This document shows positions 9,552 to 19,263 of a stretch of 64,000 nucleotides of DNA, piece after piece (position 1 is the stretch's first letter; the number at the start of each line of letters is the position of its first letter). The stretch is from contig JABWCD010000023.1 of the NCBI GenBank assembly GCA_013359265.1, positions 82,708 to 146,707 on the forward strand, read 5' to 3'. The notes beneath the pieces are model-generated. The model ran no database searches. It had not been told where the DNA came from and saw only the letters and a list, made by a program, of their open reading frames with translations. Position numbers and translations under genes: made by a program. Source of the stretch: Candidatus Hydrogenedentota bacterium (GTDB taxonomy: Bacteria > Hydrogenedentota > Hydrogenedentia > Hydrogenedentales > SLHB01).

Positions 9552-10673
9552 ATGCGCATTGGAATCACGTGTCATCCGTCTGCCGGCGGCAGCGGAATCC
9601 TCGCGACCGAACTCGGCCTGGCCCTTGCCGAGCGCGGGCACATCGTTCACTTCGTCAGCTACGAAATTCCGTTTCGCTTGCAGGGATTCCACCAAAACAT
9701 CTTCTATCACTCCGTCGACTTCGTGACCTATCCGTTGTTCCGCCACCCGCCGTACTCGCTCGCCCTTACGACCAAGATGGCCGAAGTGGCCGAGGAACAC
9801 GACATCGAAATTTGGCACGCGCATTACGCCATCCCCCATGCAGTCTGCGCCATTCTCGCGCGCGACATGATGACCAACGGGAAAAAGTTCAAACTCGTCA
9901 CCACGCTGCACGGCACCGACATCACCCTCGTCGGCACCGACCCCGGTTTCTTCCGCCTCACGAAGTACGCCATGGAGAGCAGCGACGCCGTCACCTCCGT
10001 TTCGAATTGGCTTACGGAGGAAACGCAGCGGGCGTTCAAACTCAGCGTCCCCGTCCGCACGATTTACAACTTCATCAACCTGGAAAAGTTCGGTACGCAA
10101 CAGGTCGAACGCTGCTCGCTCGCCGAAAAGGGCGAGAAGATCGTCATGCACATCTCGAACTTCCGGCCCGTCAAGCGCGTCACCGACGTCGTCCGCGCAT
10201 TCAAGAAGATCAGCGACCGCGTCAATGCGCGCCTTATCATGGTCGGCGACGGTCCCGAGCGCCTTTCCGCGGTCGGTGTCGCGCGCCAGCTCGGCATCAC
10301 CGACCGCATCAAGTACCTCGGCAACAATGAAAACATCGAGATGATCCTGCCCTGCGCCGATCTCGTGTTCCAGCCCAGTGAACACGAAAGTTTCGGCCTC
10401 GTCGCCCTCGAAGCAATGGCCTGCGGCGTCCCCGTCCTCGGCACGGACAGCGGCGGCGTCCGCGAAGTTGTGGTCAACGGCGAAACGGGGTATCTTTGCG
10501 AAGTGGGCGACATCGAGACGATGGCGGCGCGGGCCATCGACATCCTCACGGACGACGAGCGGGCGCGCGGCATGGGCGCGCGCGGCCGCAAACACGCGGA
10601 AGCGCATTTCGCGCGCGACCCGATTGTTGCGCAATACGAGGCGCTCTACCGGGAATTGTTGAACGCACAGTGA
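9552..10673 (+). CDS. bshA: N-acetyl-alpha-D-glucosaminyl-L-malate synthase BshA (GT4)
   Basis: BshA transfers GlcNAc from UDP-GlcNAc to L-malate, the first step of bacillithiol synthesis. The N-terminal segment CHPSAGGSGILATELG, the TLHGTDIT loop, SNFRPVKR and the GT4 signature PSEHESFGLVALEAMACG followed by GGVREVV are all present in 373 residues. It follows bshB1 after a 160-base gap, so it may have its own promoter. Confidence 0.95.
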   Translation: MRIGITCHPSAGGSGILATELGLALAERGHIVHFVSYEIPFRLQGFHQNIFYHSVDFVTYPLFRHPPYSLALTTKMAEVAEEHDIEIWHAHYAIPHAVCAILARDMMTNGKKFKLVTTLHGTDITLVGTDPGFFRLTKYAMESSDAVTSVSNWLTEETQRAFKLSVPVRTIYNFINLEKFGTQQVERCSLAEKGEKIVMHISNFRPVKRVTDVVRAFKKISDRVNARLIMVGDGPERLSAVGVARQLGITDRIKYLGNNENIEMILPCADLVFQPSEHESFGLVALEAMACGVPVLGTDSGGVREVVVNGETGYLCEVGDIETMAARAIDILTDDERARGMGARGRKHAEAHFARDPIVAQYEALYRELLNAQ

Positions 10674-10692
10674 ACTCTGGGAGGGTATGGGC

Positions 10693-12039
10693 ATGAATCG
10701 AAGGACATTCTTGGGCAGCTCGGCGACAGCGGTCATCGTCGCGGGCACAATGGCGAAAGGAAAAGTATTCGGCGCGAACGAGCGCGTGCAAATCGCGGTC
10801 ATCGGCACGGGCGGACGCGGCTCCGGCCACGTCGGCTTCTACTCGCAACACGAGTGCGCCGACCTCGTCGCAGTCTGCGACGTCGACAAAGGGCGGCTCG
10901 ATGGTGTCGCCGCAAAGGTAAAGGAAGTCTCCGGCAAGACGCCGTTCGCAACGGTGGACATGCGCGAGATCATGTCGCGCGACGACGTCGACGCCGTCAC
11001 CACCGCGACGCCGAACCATTGGCATACGCTCGTGTCAATCTGGGCCTGCCAGGCGGGCAAGGACGTGTATGTGGAAAAGCCGCTCTCGCATACCGTGTGG
11101 GAAGGGCGCCAACTCGTCGCCGCGCAAAAGAAGTACAACCGCGTCGTGATGCACGGCACGCAAAGCCGTTCGAGCAACACGTGGATTCGCGATATCGAAC
11201 TCATGCGCGAAGGCATCATCGGCGAAATCCACACGGCGCGCGGCACGGGATACAAGAATGGCAACCGCGGAAAACTCGACCATCACGAGGACAGCGATCC
11301 GCCTGAAGGCCTGAACTGGACTTTGTGGCAGGGTCCCGTGCCCGATCATCCGTACAACGAAAACTACGTGCCCTACAACTGGCACTGGTTCTGGCGCTAC
11401 GGCAACGGCGAAATCGGCAACCAGGGCGTCCACGAAATGGACAAGTCCGTTTGGATTATGAACAAGGGGCTCCCCGTACGCGTGTACAGCGCGGGCGGCC
11501 GGTACACGTACAAAGACCAAGGCGAAACGCCGAACACGAACACCGCCATCTTCACCTACGCCGACGGCACCGAACTGATCTTCGATGTGCGCAATCGCTT
11601 CACCAACCGAGAAGGCGGCAGGATTCTCGGCGGCACCATCGAGAAAGACGGCACTGTCACCGGCGGCGGCAAGTTCAAGGAGTGTCCCGGCTGCGGCGCG
11701 ATGGCCTACGGTTCGAAGGGCTACTACATCGAAGGCGTCGGCTTTTTCGACACGGAGGACAAACCCATCGAAACGCCGCCAAACCCGGAAACACCGTCCC
11801 ATTCGAACTTCATCAATTTCGCGAAGGCCGTGCTCTCCCGCAAGCCCGAGGATAACCCCTGCGACGCGCTCGTAGGGCATATCTCCGCGGCACACTGCCA
11901 CCTCGCGAACATTTCGTACCGGCTCGGCCGCTCGCTCAATTTCGACCCCGCCACCGAAAAATTCATCGGCGACGACGAAGCGAACGCCCTGCTGACGAAG
12001 GAGTACCGCAAAGGCTTCGAGGTCCCGCAGTTGGCGTAA
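10693..12039 (+). CDS. Tat-exported Gfo/Idh/MocA family oxidoreductase
   Basis: The protein starts NRRTFLGSS, a twin-arginine export signal, followed by a Rossmann motif IGTGGRGSGH and the EKPLSH motif with the catalytic-region lysine usual in Gfo/Idh/MocA dehydrogenases. Such proteins oxidise or reduce sugars and inositols with bound NAD(P). The start at 10693 is spaced 8-9 bases from a GGGAGGG ribosome site, whereas an in-frame ATG at 10687 is too close. It is 448 residues. The substrate is unknown. A strong terminator lies 66 bases downstream. Confidence 0.9.
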   Translation: MNRRTFLGSSATAVIVAGTMAKGKVFGANERVQIAVIGTGGRGSGHVGFYSQHECADLVAVCDVDKGRLDGVAAKVKEVSGKTPFATVDMREIMSRDDVDAVTTATPNHWHTLVSIWACQAGKDVYVEKPLSHTVWEGRQLVAAQKKYNRVVMHGTQSRSSNTWIRDIELMREGIIGEIHTARGTGYKNGNRGKLDHHEDSDPPEGLNWTLWQGPVPDHPYNENYVPYNWHWFWRYGNGEIGNQGVHEMDKSVWIMNKGLPVRVYSAGGRYTYKDQGETPNTNTAIFTYADGTELIFDVRNRFTNREGGRILGGTIEKDGTVTGGGKFKECPGCGAMAYGSKGYYIEGVGFFDTEDKPIETPPNPETPSHSNFINFAKAVLSRKPEDNPCDALVGHISAAHCHLANISYRLGRSLNFDPATEKFIGDDEANALLTKEYRKGFEVPQLA

Positions 12040-12105
12040 TCGAGTCGCCAAGGGTACCTTGCGCGCCCGAGATCATTGACAAGCGCGTCATCGCACGCGA
12101 TAATG

Positions 12106-12140
12106 AAGGGCTTCTCTCGCTGCGGAGAGAAGCCCTTTTT
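12106..12140 (+). terminator. rho-independent terminator
   Basis: AAGGGCTTCTCTC and GAGAGAAGCCCTT form a perfect 13-base stem with a 6-base loop, followed by a T run. It ends the preceding oxidoreductase transcript. Confidence 0.92.
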
Positions 12141-12215
12141 CCGTTGCGCGGCGCAACTTGGGTTTTGCGCGGCGCGGTGTGCGGAGTCATCTCGCGGGGG
12201 TGCGGGAGTCCTTCC

Positions 12216-12620
12216 ATGCACAGAGTGCCCATGGGCCGCAAGTTCGGCGGGCCCGAAATCGCATTGATCGCCGTTGCCCTGGCGTTTGCCGTTCCAATGA
12301 CGGCGTGGTGGCACGGCCTATACCAACAGCCCGATGTCGCGCGCACGCAGGCGCGGTCCACTGCGGTGTCTGTTCCGGCGTTTTCTTTTCCCCCAGAATT
12401 ATCGGCGCGCACGTTCGTTGCCACCGGCTACATCGTTAACGCCGGCTCAACCACCGGCGAAATCGCATTACCATCGTTCATACCCGACGCCTACCCGCAA
12501 CACTTTGCTCCGGATCCGTCAACGGACCCGAACCAGACGTTGTTGCTCGTCATCGCGCTATTGGGCACCGTCGCTGCGGGCGTCTACAGCGTGGGCGTGT
12601 ACCCCGCGCTGCGGCGTTAG
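12216..12620 (+). CDS. hypothetical two-helix membrane protein
   Basis: I do not recognise the family. The 134-residue product has an N-terminal hydrophobic segment (ALIAVALAFAVPMTAW) and another near the C-terminus (LLLVIALLGTVAAGVYSVG), with a central polar stretch rich in Pro, Ser and Thr. The start is chosen as the first ATG that puts the helix near the N-terminus; a second in-frame ATG is at 12231. It follows a terminator, so it would need its own promoter. Confidence 0.5.
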   Translation: MHRVPMGRKFGGPEIALIAVALAFAVPMTAWWHGLYQQPDVARTQARSTAVSVPAFSFPPELSARTFVATGYIVNAGSTTGEIALPSFIPDAYPQHFAPDPSTDPNQTLLLVIALLGTVAAGVYSVGVYPALRR

Positions 12621-12820
12621 CCAATCGCAATTCCCGTCAGACCGCCCCCACAAATCTAGTGCTCTACGTCATTTGAATTTTGCGGTTCCAGTCACGTGGA
12701 ATACCGCCCGGCACGGAGACCGGGCGCTACAAACATCAACAAAATCGATTGACGGGGACCACTAGGTCCTTTTCGTCCTCTTGGTCGTTTAGGTCCTTCA
12801 GGTCCCTTTAGTCCTCCGCG
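12621..12820. repeat. intergenic GGTCCTTTTCGTCC-type repeat tract
   Basis: The 200-base gap between convergent genes has no ORF of interest. From 12765 to about 12813 it contains degenerate tandem units of the form GGTCCTTT(C/A)GTCC. The 15-base string GGTCCTTTTCGTCCT is shared with 6248-6262. Confidence 0.65.
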
Positions 12821-13885
12821 TCATTTCCCCGCCGGCAACGCCTTACCCATCTCGCGCAGTATTCGCTCGACCGTCTCCCTGCGCGCGCCGCTCCCGCTGT
12901 TGGCGACTTCGGAAACAGCCTCCCACGCCTCGGGCGTGTCGAACTCGACCAATGCCGCGATCCCTTCGCCCAGCAACCCGATCTGAAACGACGTACCCTC
13001 CTCGTCCGGCGTAAACTGCAACGCGCTTTTGATATGCGGCAATTCGTCCTTCGCCTTTAGCAGCGCGAGCGCGCGCAACAACTGAAAATGGCTCTTGCGC
13101 CACTCGTACGACCTCTCCTCCAACAACACGGCAATCGCGTGCGCGCTTTCGGAGTCACCCGACTCGCCCAACCCGCGCGCCGCCGCCGCCCGAATGTCCG
13201 GCGCGTAATCGCTGATGAACCACGTGCGCAACTCCGCAATCGCCTGCGGACCGCCCAACAAGCCAAGCATTTCGAGGTGATACAAGATTCCACCATTGAT
13301 CCCCGACTCGAAAATATGCACATCCGACTTGTCGGCGGACCGCAGCGCCGCGATAACTTCAGGCACCGCTTCCTGTCCGCGCGACAATAATTCCTCGCGC
13401 GCCTCCGCCCGCAGCGAACCATTTGGTCCTGATGCCTGACCCGAGAGCATACGGTCGGACATCAGCCCCGGCGTCACGCGAACAAGCTGCATCCCGGCCA
13501 GGGCCGCCCCGCCGGCGAACATCGCAATCGCAAAAGCCACAAGCGCGCGCGATCGTTTCCCACGGGCGAGATACCGCTCCCGTTTCCAGACAATCCAACC
13601 AATGCCACCAAACAGCGCACCCGCGCCGCACAGTCCAGCAACGAGGAACGCAAACAGCATCACCGCGACGCCCGCGCCTTCGCCCGGCGACGTGATCGCC
13701 AGCCCAACGGCTGCGCCGCCGAACCATCCCACGATGCTGAACACGACGCTCGCGCCAAACACAATGGCCAACGCCGCACCCAACCGCCGGTACCCCCGCC
13801 CCATCGTTAGCAGCGCCGCTCCAACGAATGCCGCGATCACAGCCATGCCCACCGGCGCCGACAATACAAACCGTTCGAAGAGCAT
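12821..13885 (-). CDS. membrane protein with HEAT-like repeats
   Basis: The N-terminal 140 residues hold about four hydrophobic segments (for example MAVIAAFVGAALLTMG and AIVFGASVVFSIVGWFGG). The C-terminal half carries alpha-helical repeats such as LRTWFISDYAPDIRAAAARG and ALRSADKSDVHIFESG, which resemble HEAT/PBS repeats. These often serve as protein-binding scaffolds. Length is 354 residues. The function is unknown. It is convergent with the preceding gene and divergent from the FG-GAP protein gene. Confidence 0.75.
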   Translation of the reverse strand: MLFERFVLSAPVGMAVIAAFVGAALLTMGRGYRRLGAALAIVFGASVVFSIVGWFGGAAVGLAITSPGEGAGVAVMLFAFLVAGLCGAGALFGGIGWIVWKRERYLARGKRSRALVAFAIAMFAGGAALAGMQLVRVTPGLMSDRMLSGQASGPNGSLRAEAREELLSRGQEAVPEVIAALRSADKSDVHIFESGINGGILYHLEMLGLLGGPQAIAELRTWFISDYAPDIRAAAARGLGESGDSESAHAIAVLLEERSYEWRKSHFQLLRALALLKAKDELPHIKSALQFTPDEEGTSFQIGLLGEGIAALVEFDTPEAWEAVSEVANSGSGARRETVERILREMGKALPAGK

Positions 13886-14022
13886 GTGCGCGCCCCCTCC
13901 GGAATTGCCCTAATCCTAGATCAAGCCCTGCCTAAAAGTAGCATGCCCCATTTTCCTTGCCGTAAACGAACCCGCTACACTTCCCGCGAGCACGCATGCA
14001 CACCATCGAAGCGGAGGATACC

Positions 14023-16056
14023 GTGCGCCATAACGTGCAAATTGTGTCGATACTGTTCGCCGCCGTAGCCTCTTTCTCCGAGGAAGCCGTCTTTCTCCAG
14101 AACAGCTTCAATTCGTATCCCGCGGGTCCGCTGCTCGGCGTCGTCGGCGCCCGCGCGGAGTACCACTACCTCCCCGAAACCACCCCGCGCGGACCTTGGG
14201 CCGTTTCCACCTTCCGCTCCGACTCCGAGTCGCAACTCGCGTGGCGCGCCATTCGCGTTGACGGCAAACCCGCGCTCGCGATGATGACGCCGAACAAGAT
14301 GAAACACACGCACCCAATGGTCGTCGCGGGCGACCCACTGTGGACCCACTACGCGTTTGCGGTCGAGTTTATCGTTCCTGAAAGTACCGGCCGTTGCGGC
14401 GTCGCCGTCCGCTACCAGAACGACCGCTGCTACTATTTCTTTGGCATACAAGACCGGAATGCCTTGCTCGTTCGCGTGCGCCACGAAAAAGCGTTTCGCG
14501 ATCCCGATGAGGTCGTGTTGGCGCAAGCCCCTTTCACGCCCGAACCGGGCAAGACGATTCGAGCGCTTGTCGTCGTCGACGGCCCGAAGCTACACGCGAA
14601 ATTGGGCGACGCTGTCTCCCTGAATGCGGAAGATTCAACATATGACCGGGGGCGCGTGGGGCTGCTGTCTGATGTGCCGGTCACATTTCTTAGCACCCTC
14701 GTCATAATGAGCGCCGAGGAAAAAGACCGTATCCACGCGCTGAACGCAAAACGCGCGGCGGAAGAGAGCGCGCTGCAGGACGCAAACCCAGAGACCGTCC
14801 TGTGGAAGAAAGTCGCGCTGCGCGACACCGGCGTCGGCCGCAACCTGCGCTTCGGCGATCTCGATGGCGACGGGCAAATCGACTTCGCCGCCGGGCAAGT
14901 CATTCACCACGGGCCCAAAGACACCAACAGCGAGATCAGTTGCATCACCGCGTACACCTTCGACGGTGAGAAGCTCTGGCAGGTTGGCAAACCGGACACG
15001 TGGCGCAACCATCTCACGAACGACGTCGCGTTTCAGATTCACGACTGGGACGGCGACGGCAAGAACGAAGTCATTTACTGCGCAAACTTCGAGATCGTCG
15101 TCCTGGATGGCGCGACCGGCGACGTGAAGAAACGCGTCCCCACGCCCAACACGCCGCCCAATGCGAAGCCCCCGCACAACGCCTTCAAACAGATTCTCGG
15201 CGACTCGATCTACTTCTGTGATCTTCGTGGCGCCGGACGCGACGCCGACATGATCCTCAAGGACCGGTACATGAACTATTGGGCCTACGACAACGATCTG
15301 AACATCATGTGGCGCGGCCAATGCATGACCGGCCACTATCCCTACGCCGCCGACGTCGACAATGACGGAAAGGACGAAGTCCTGATCGGCTACACGCTCG
15401 TCGACAACGACGGCACAAAGCTATGGTCGATCGAAAGCGGCCTGAAAGATCACGCCGACGGCATCGCAATGGCACGATTTACAGACAACGGCCCCTGGCG
15501 CGCGTTGTGGGTCGGCAGCGACGAAGGCACAATCGTCGCGGACATGCAAGGCAACGTATTGAGGCATCACCGCCTCGGCCACGTGCAGAACCCCGGCATC
15601 GCGGAGTTCCGCCCCGACCTCCTGGGACTCGAAACCGTCTCGATCAACTACTGGAGCAACCAGGGCATCGTTCATTTCTACAACGCCGAAGGCGATCCCT
15701 ACCTCGATTTCGAACCGTTCCAACACGGCAGCCTCTGCATGCCAATCAATTGGACCGGTGCGCCGCCCGAGTTTGTCGTGCTCTCCGTCAACGCCGACGA
15801 AGGCGGAATGGTCGATGGCTGGGGACGACGCGCCGTGCGCTTGCCCGCCGACGGCCACCCCGACATGGCCTACAACGTCATCGATGTAACCGGCGACTGC
15901 CGCGACGAAGTGGTCGTGTGGGACCCAACTGAACTCTGGGTTTACACCCAAAGCGACAACCCAAAATCCGGCAAACTCTACAAACCCGCGCGCAATCCCC
16001 ACTACAACGACTCGAACTACCGTTGCGTCGTCTCAAGCCCCGCGTGGTCTGAATAG
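14023..16056 (+). CDS. secreted LamG-like/FG-GAP (VCBS) repeat protein
   Basis: The GTG at 14023 has a good GCGGAGG ribosome site and gives a signal-peptide-like start (RHNVQIVSILFAAVASFS). The first 220 residues look like a concanavalin/LamG-type beta-sandwich. The rest contains calcium-loop repeats of the DxDGDG type: FGDLDGDGQID, HDWDGDGKNE and AADVDNDGKDE, as in beta-propeller FG-GAP domains. Such proteins are usually exported and bind or cleave carbohydrate. An ATG at 13996 is in frame but gives a poorer signal sequence. Confidence 0.8.
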   Translation: MRHNVQIVSILFAAVASFSEEAVFLQNSFNSYPAGPLLGVVGARAEYHYLPETTPRGPWAVSTFRSDSESQLAWRAIRVDGKPALAMMTPNKMKHTHPMVVAGDPLWTHYAFAVEFIVPESTGRCGVAVRYQNDRCYYFFGIQDRNALLVRVRHEKAFRDPDEVVLAQAPFTPEPGKTIRALVVVDGPKLHAKLGDAVSLNAEDSTYDRGRVGLLSDVPVTFLSTLVIMSAEEKDRIHALNAKRAAEESALQDANPETVLWKKVALRDTGVGRNLRFGDLDGDGQIDFAAGQVIHHGPKDTNSEISCITAYTFDGEKLWQVGKPDTWRNHLTNDVAFQIHDWDGDGKNEVIYCANFEIVVLDGATGDVKKRVPTPNTPPNAKPPHNAFKQILGDSIYFCDLRGAGRDADMILKDRYMNYWAYDNDLNIMWRGQCMTGHYPYAADVDNDGKDEVLIGYTLVDNDGTKLWSIESGLKDHADGIAMARFTDNGPWRALWVGSDEGTIVADMQGNVLRHHRLGHVQNPGIAEFRPDLLGLETVSINYWSNQGIVHFYNAEGDPYLDFEPFQHGSLCMPINWTGAPPEFVVLSVNADEGGMVDGWGRRAVRLPADGHPDMAYNVIDVTGDCRDEVVVWDPTELWVYTQSDNPKSGKLYKPARNPHYNDSNYRCVVSSPAWSE

Positions 16057-16234
16057 GCCGTCGCGTTCATCGATTCCTCGTTCCCAGTACCATTCTCGCT
16101 ACAAACTTTCCAGTTGGTAACGCGCTCTTGAAAAGCTCCGCTTTGGCCTCCCGCCCCCACGCAAACTGCACGCGTGCTCGCACGTCGACCAAGTCGAACA
16201 CGCTGCCGAACGCGCGCTGAAAGCGCACCGCAAC

Positions 16235-17782
16235 TCAGAACCCCTGCGGCGTGATCGTCTTCCACGCCTCCTGGACCGTCTTCGTCGGCTTACGGCAGAT
16301 CTGGATTGGCACATTATTCTCGAACCGATTCACGTGCTCGCCGGTAACCGTCGCCGCCAACTCCACTTCTTCATACAACGCAACGTTCTCGCGCGTGAGT
16401 CCAACCGTGATGCCAACCTCGCCCGTGCGCTCCCCCGGACCCCAATAGTAATACGTCATAAACGTGCACAACGCATCCGGCAACCCGTACTGCTTCCCGA
16501 AGAAATCGATCGCGCCCGCCTGCCCGTAATTCCGCGTGATGATGATGCAGTTCTTCTGTTCCTCGGCACTGAGCGACTCGTACACCTTCGCAACCTCAGC
16601 AACCAGGTTTTCCCAACCGTGCTGATCCCGCCAATCGCCGGTAATTTCGTGCGCCGTGTTCTCGTCAACCAAGCCGCCCGTCATGGTTCGGATTGCTTTG
16701 GGCGCAGTCTCGATATCGAGCATTGGCAATCCCAACGGCGCCGTCCAGATGAGACCCGCAACCGGCAACGCGAACGCCGCGCGCTTCAGCCACCGGCTGT
16801 CCGCGACAAACGCCTGCCACGCGAGCGCGCCGCCCGCGAACAACGCGGGATACACCGGCGCGAGGTAGTACACCTTCGCTTTCGATATCACCATGATCGT
16901 GTACACCGTCGCGCAGATGAGCCCCAGCGCGCGATACGTTCCACCGCGCTTCGTGAACAACAGAAACACAAGCCCCGGCGCCCACACGAACGCGTTGAGC
17001 GGTCCCATATAAAGCACCTGCCCCAACATGAAATCGAGAAACGAGATTCGCTGCATCGTGTGCTCGTTGAGCTGCTTCACGAACCGGTACGTTGCCCAAT
17101 CGTGGTTGTACTGCCAGATCAGGTTCGGCAGGAAGATTAGCAACGCGATTGCCCCGCCCAAGTACACCCACGGACGCAAGAGGTGTTTGCGCAGCGGCGT
17201 GAGCACAATCGCGACCGCCACGCCCGTTCCGAGAAAAAGCACTGTCGGCTTGTTCAGCAATCCCACGCCCGCAATCGCGCCAAACACCAGCCATAGCTTT
17301 TCGTTGCCGCCGTTCACGATGCGCGCCAGCACCAGGAAACACGCCGTCCAATACACCATCTCGAACGTCGGAATGTGCAGAATGCTGTGCGCCCGCAGAT
17401 ACGCCGGCGTCGCCACCATCACCGCGCACACGAACGCCTGCGCCCACCGCCGACCGCCCATCTCCCGCACCAGCAGGCCCGCGAGTATCACACTCAACGC
17501 TCCCGCCACGAGCGACGGGATTCGCAACGCCAGCAGCGATTCCCCGAACAGCGTCTGCGTCAGCCGCGCCATCCACGGCACCATCGGCGTGTGATCCACA
17601 TACCCGAAACTCAGGTGACGCCCGCACGCGATGAAGTACAGCTCGTCCCGCTGAAATCCGTACCGCGTAATAAACGCGCCGTTCAAGACCACCTTGAACA
17701 ACGCGAAATATCCGATGATCGCGTAGTCTGTCCGCCACCACGCAGGCTGTCGCTCGTGCTCTGTACTCGCTTCTACCGACAT
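16235..17782 (-). CDS. ArnT/PMT-like glycosyltransferase family 39 membrane protein
   Basis: The 515-residue protein has about ten hydrophobic helices and the early luminal motif QRDELYFIACG, where the acidic pair is typical of GT39 mannosyl and aminoarabinose transferases. The segment GYVDHTPMVPW matches the same family. It would transfer a sugar from a polyprenyl phosphate donor to a lipid or protein at the membrane. The start at 17782 is preceded by GGGAGGG; longer readings lack a ribosome site. The acceptor is unknown. Confidence 0.85.
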   Translation of the reverse strand: MSVEASTEHERQPAWWRTDYAIIGYFALFKVVLNGAFITRYGFQRDELYFIACGRHLSFGYVDHTPMVPWMARLTQTLFGESLLALRIPSLVAGALSVILAGLLVREMGGRRWAQAFVCAVMVATPAYLRAHSILHIPTFEMVYWTACFLVLARIVNGGNEKLWLVFGAIAGVGLLNKPTVLFLGTGVAVAIVLTPLRKHLLRPWVYLGGAIALLIFLPNLIWQYNHDWATYRFVKQLNEHTMQRISFLDFMLGQVLYMGPLNAFVWAPGLVFLLFTKRGGTYRALGLICATVYTIMVISKAKVYYLAPVYPALFAGGALAWQAFVADSRWLKRAAFALPVAGLIWTAPLGLPMLDIETAPKAIRTMTGGLVDENTAHEITGDWRDQHGWENLVAEVAKVYESLSAEEQKNCIIITRNYGQAGAIDFFGKQYGLPDALCTFMTYYYWGPGERTGEVGITVGLTRENVALYEEVELAATVTGEHVNRFENNVPIQICRKPTKTVQEAWKTITPQGF

Positions 17783-18077
17783 TGAAACTCGTCCCTCCCG
17801 CCACATTCTACGATGCTTCGCCGCCCCGCAGGGTTTACAGCCCGTTCGCGTGAAGCACCTCGCTAATAGTCCCCGCATTCGCGCGAAGCACCTTGGAGTG
17901 CGGAGCGGCAACTCCGCCTTTCTTCTTTGTTTGCCCACGCACCACAAACAACGCGCCGGCGCTCCAGCACGCGCCATTGTGTGCAGCGTGGCAAGTGCGA
18001 TATCGTGCGGGGCGCGGCGCAAACGGTACAATCGCGGGAATCTGGGCACTGAAACTATAGCCAGTGGGAGAGCAACC

Positions 18078-19253
18078 ATGTCCATCGATCGACGGACCTT
18101 CTTGGCGGCAACGGCGGCGGCATCGATCGCGTCCGCATCGGGCGGCGCAATCGCCCAAGGCAAGAAATACCGCGCATGCGTCATCGGTGACACGAAGGAC
18201 GGCGGCTACGGACACGACGTCCACCTCATCTTCAAGACACGCCCGGACGTTGAAGTCGTCGGTCTCGCCGATCCTGATGAAGCGGGCCGCGCCCAGCGCG
18301 CCGCCGACTGCGGCGCGAAGACGCAGTACGCCGACTACAAGGAAATGCTCGCGAAGGAAAAACCGGACCTTGTCGCCGTATGCCCGCGCACGACGCCCCG
18401 CCACAAGGAGTACCTGCTCGCGTGCGCGGAAATCGGCGCGCACGGCTTCATCGAAAAACCGCTCTGCGTCGATCTCGCCGAAGCCGACGAGATTATCGCG
18501 GCAATCGACGCAAAGAAACTGAAGTGGACCATCGGCTTCAATTTCCGCTCGACGCCCCTCGTACAACACGCGCGCAAACTGCTCGTGGAAGACAGAATTG
18601 TCGGTTCGATCCTCGAAGTCCGCAGCCGTGGAAAGGAAGATGACCGCGCCGGCGGCGAAGACCTGATCGTGCTGGGTGTCCACCTCTTCGACATGATCAA
18701 CTTCCTCTTCGGCAAACCGCAGTGGTGCTATTCGGACATCACGTTCAACGGCAAACCCGCCACGAAGGAAAACGTCACCGAAGCGACCGAACCCCTCGGC
18801 CCCATCGTCGGCAATCGTATCACCGCGGCCTTCGGTCTCGGCAACGGCGTCCCCGCATTCTTCTCGAGTATGAAAAGCAAAGACGGTAACGGCGGACGCT
18901 GGGGCATCGACGTCTACGGCACGCAAGGCGTCATGTCCATCCGCCAGAACATCGGCCCCGAAATCTTCGTGTTGAAAGACAGCTCCTGGTCACCTGGCGG
19001 CAGCGACAAAAAGTGGGAACCCCTGCCCAACGCGCCCCAATCCCCCGACCAAGGCGATCACCTGCAGCGCTACTCGATTATCGTCAACGATCTCATCGAC
19101 TCGATCGAAAAGGACAAGCAACCGGTCATCAATCTCAACTCCGGCCGCGACGCCCTCGAACTCATCCAGGCCGTCTTCGACTCCTGCGTCCAAGGTAAGC
19201 GCGTGGAAATTCCCGTAGAGGACCGCACCCACCCACTCAAACGTTGGGCGTAA
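18078..19253 (+). CDS. Tat-exported Gfo/Idh/MocA family oxidoreductase
   Basis: It begins SIDRRTFLAATAAASIA, a twin-arginine signal, and continues with a Rossmann fold (CVIGDTKDGGYGHD) and FIEKPLCVD, the family's EKP motif. It is 391 residues and is distinct from the earlier copy at 10693. Substrates are likely sugar or cyclitol derivatives. A ribosome site (GTGGGAGAG) precedes the ATG at 18078. Confidence 0.88.
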   Translation: MSIDRRTFLAATAAASIASASGGAIAQGKKYRACVIGDTKDGGYGHDVHLIFKTRPDVEVVGLADPDEAGRAQRAADCGAKTQYADYKEMLAKEKPDLVAVCPRTTPRHKEYLLACAEIGAHGFIEKPLCVDLAEADEIIAAIDAKKLKWTIGFNFRSTPLVQHARKLLVEDRIVGSILEVRSRGKEDDRAGGEDLIVLGVHLFDMINFLFGKPQWCYSDITFNGKPATKENVTEATEPLGPIVGNRITAAFGLGNGVPAFFSSMKSKDGNGGRWGIDVYGTQGVMSIRQNIGPEIFVLKDSSWSPGGSDKKWEPLPNAPQSPDQGDHLQRYSIIVNDLIDSIEKDKQPVINLNSGRDALELIQAVFDSCVQGKRVEIPVEDRTHPLKRWA

Positions 19254-19263
19254 AACGCTACGT

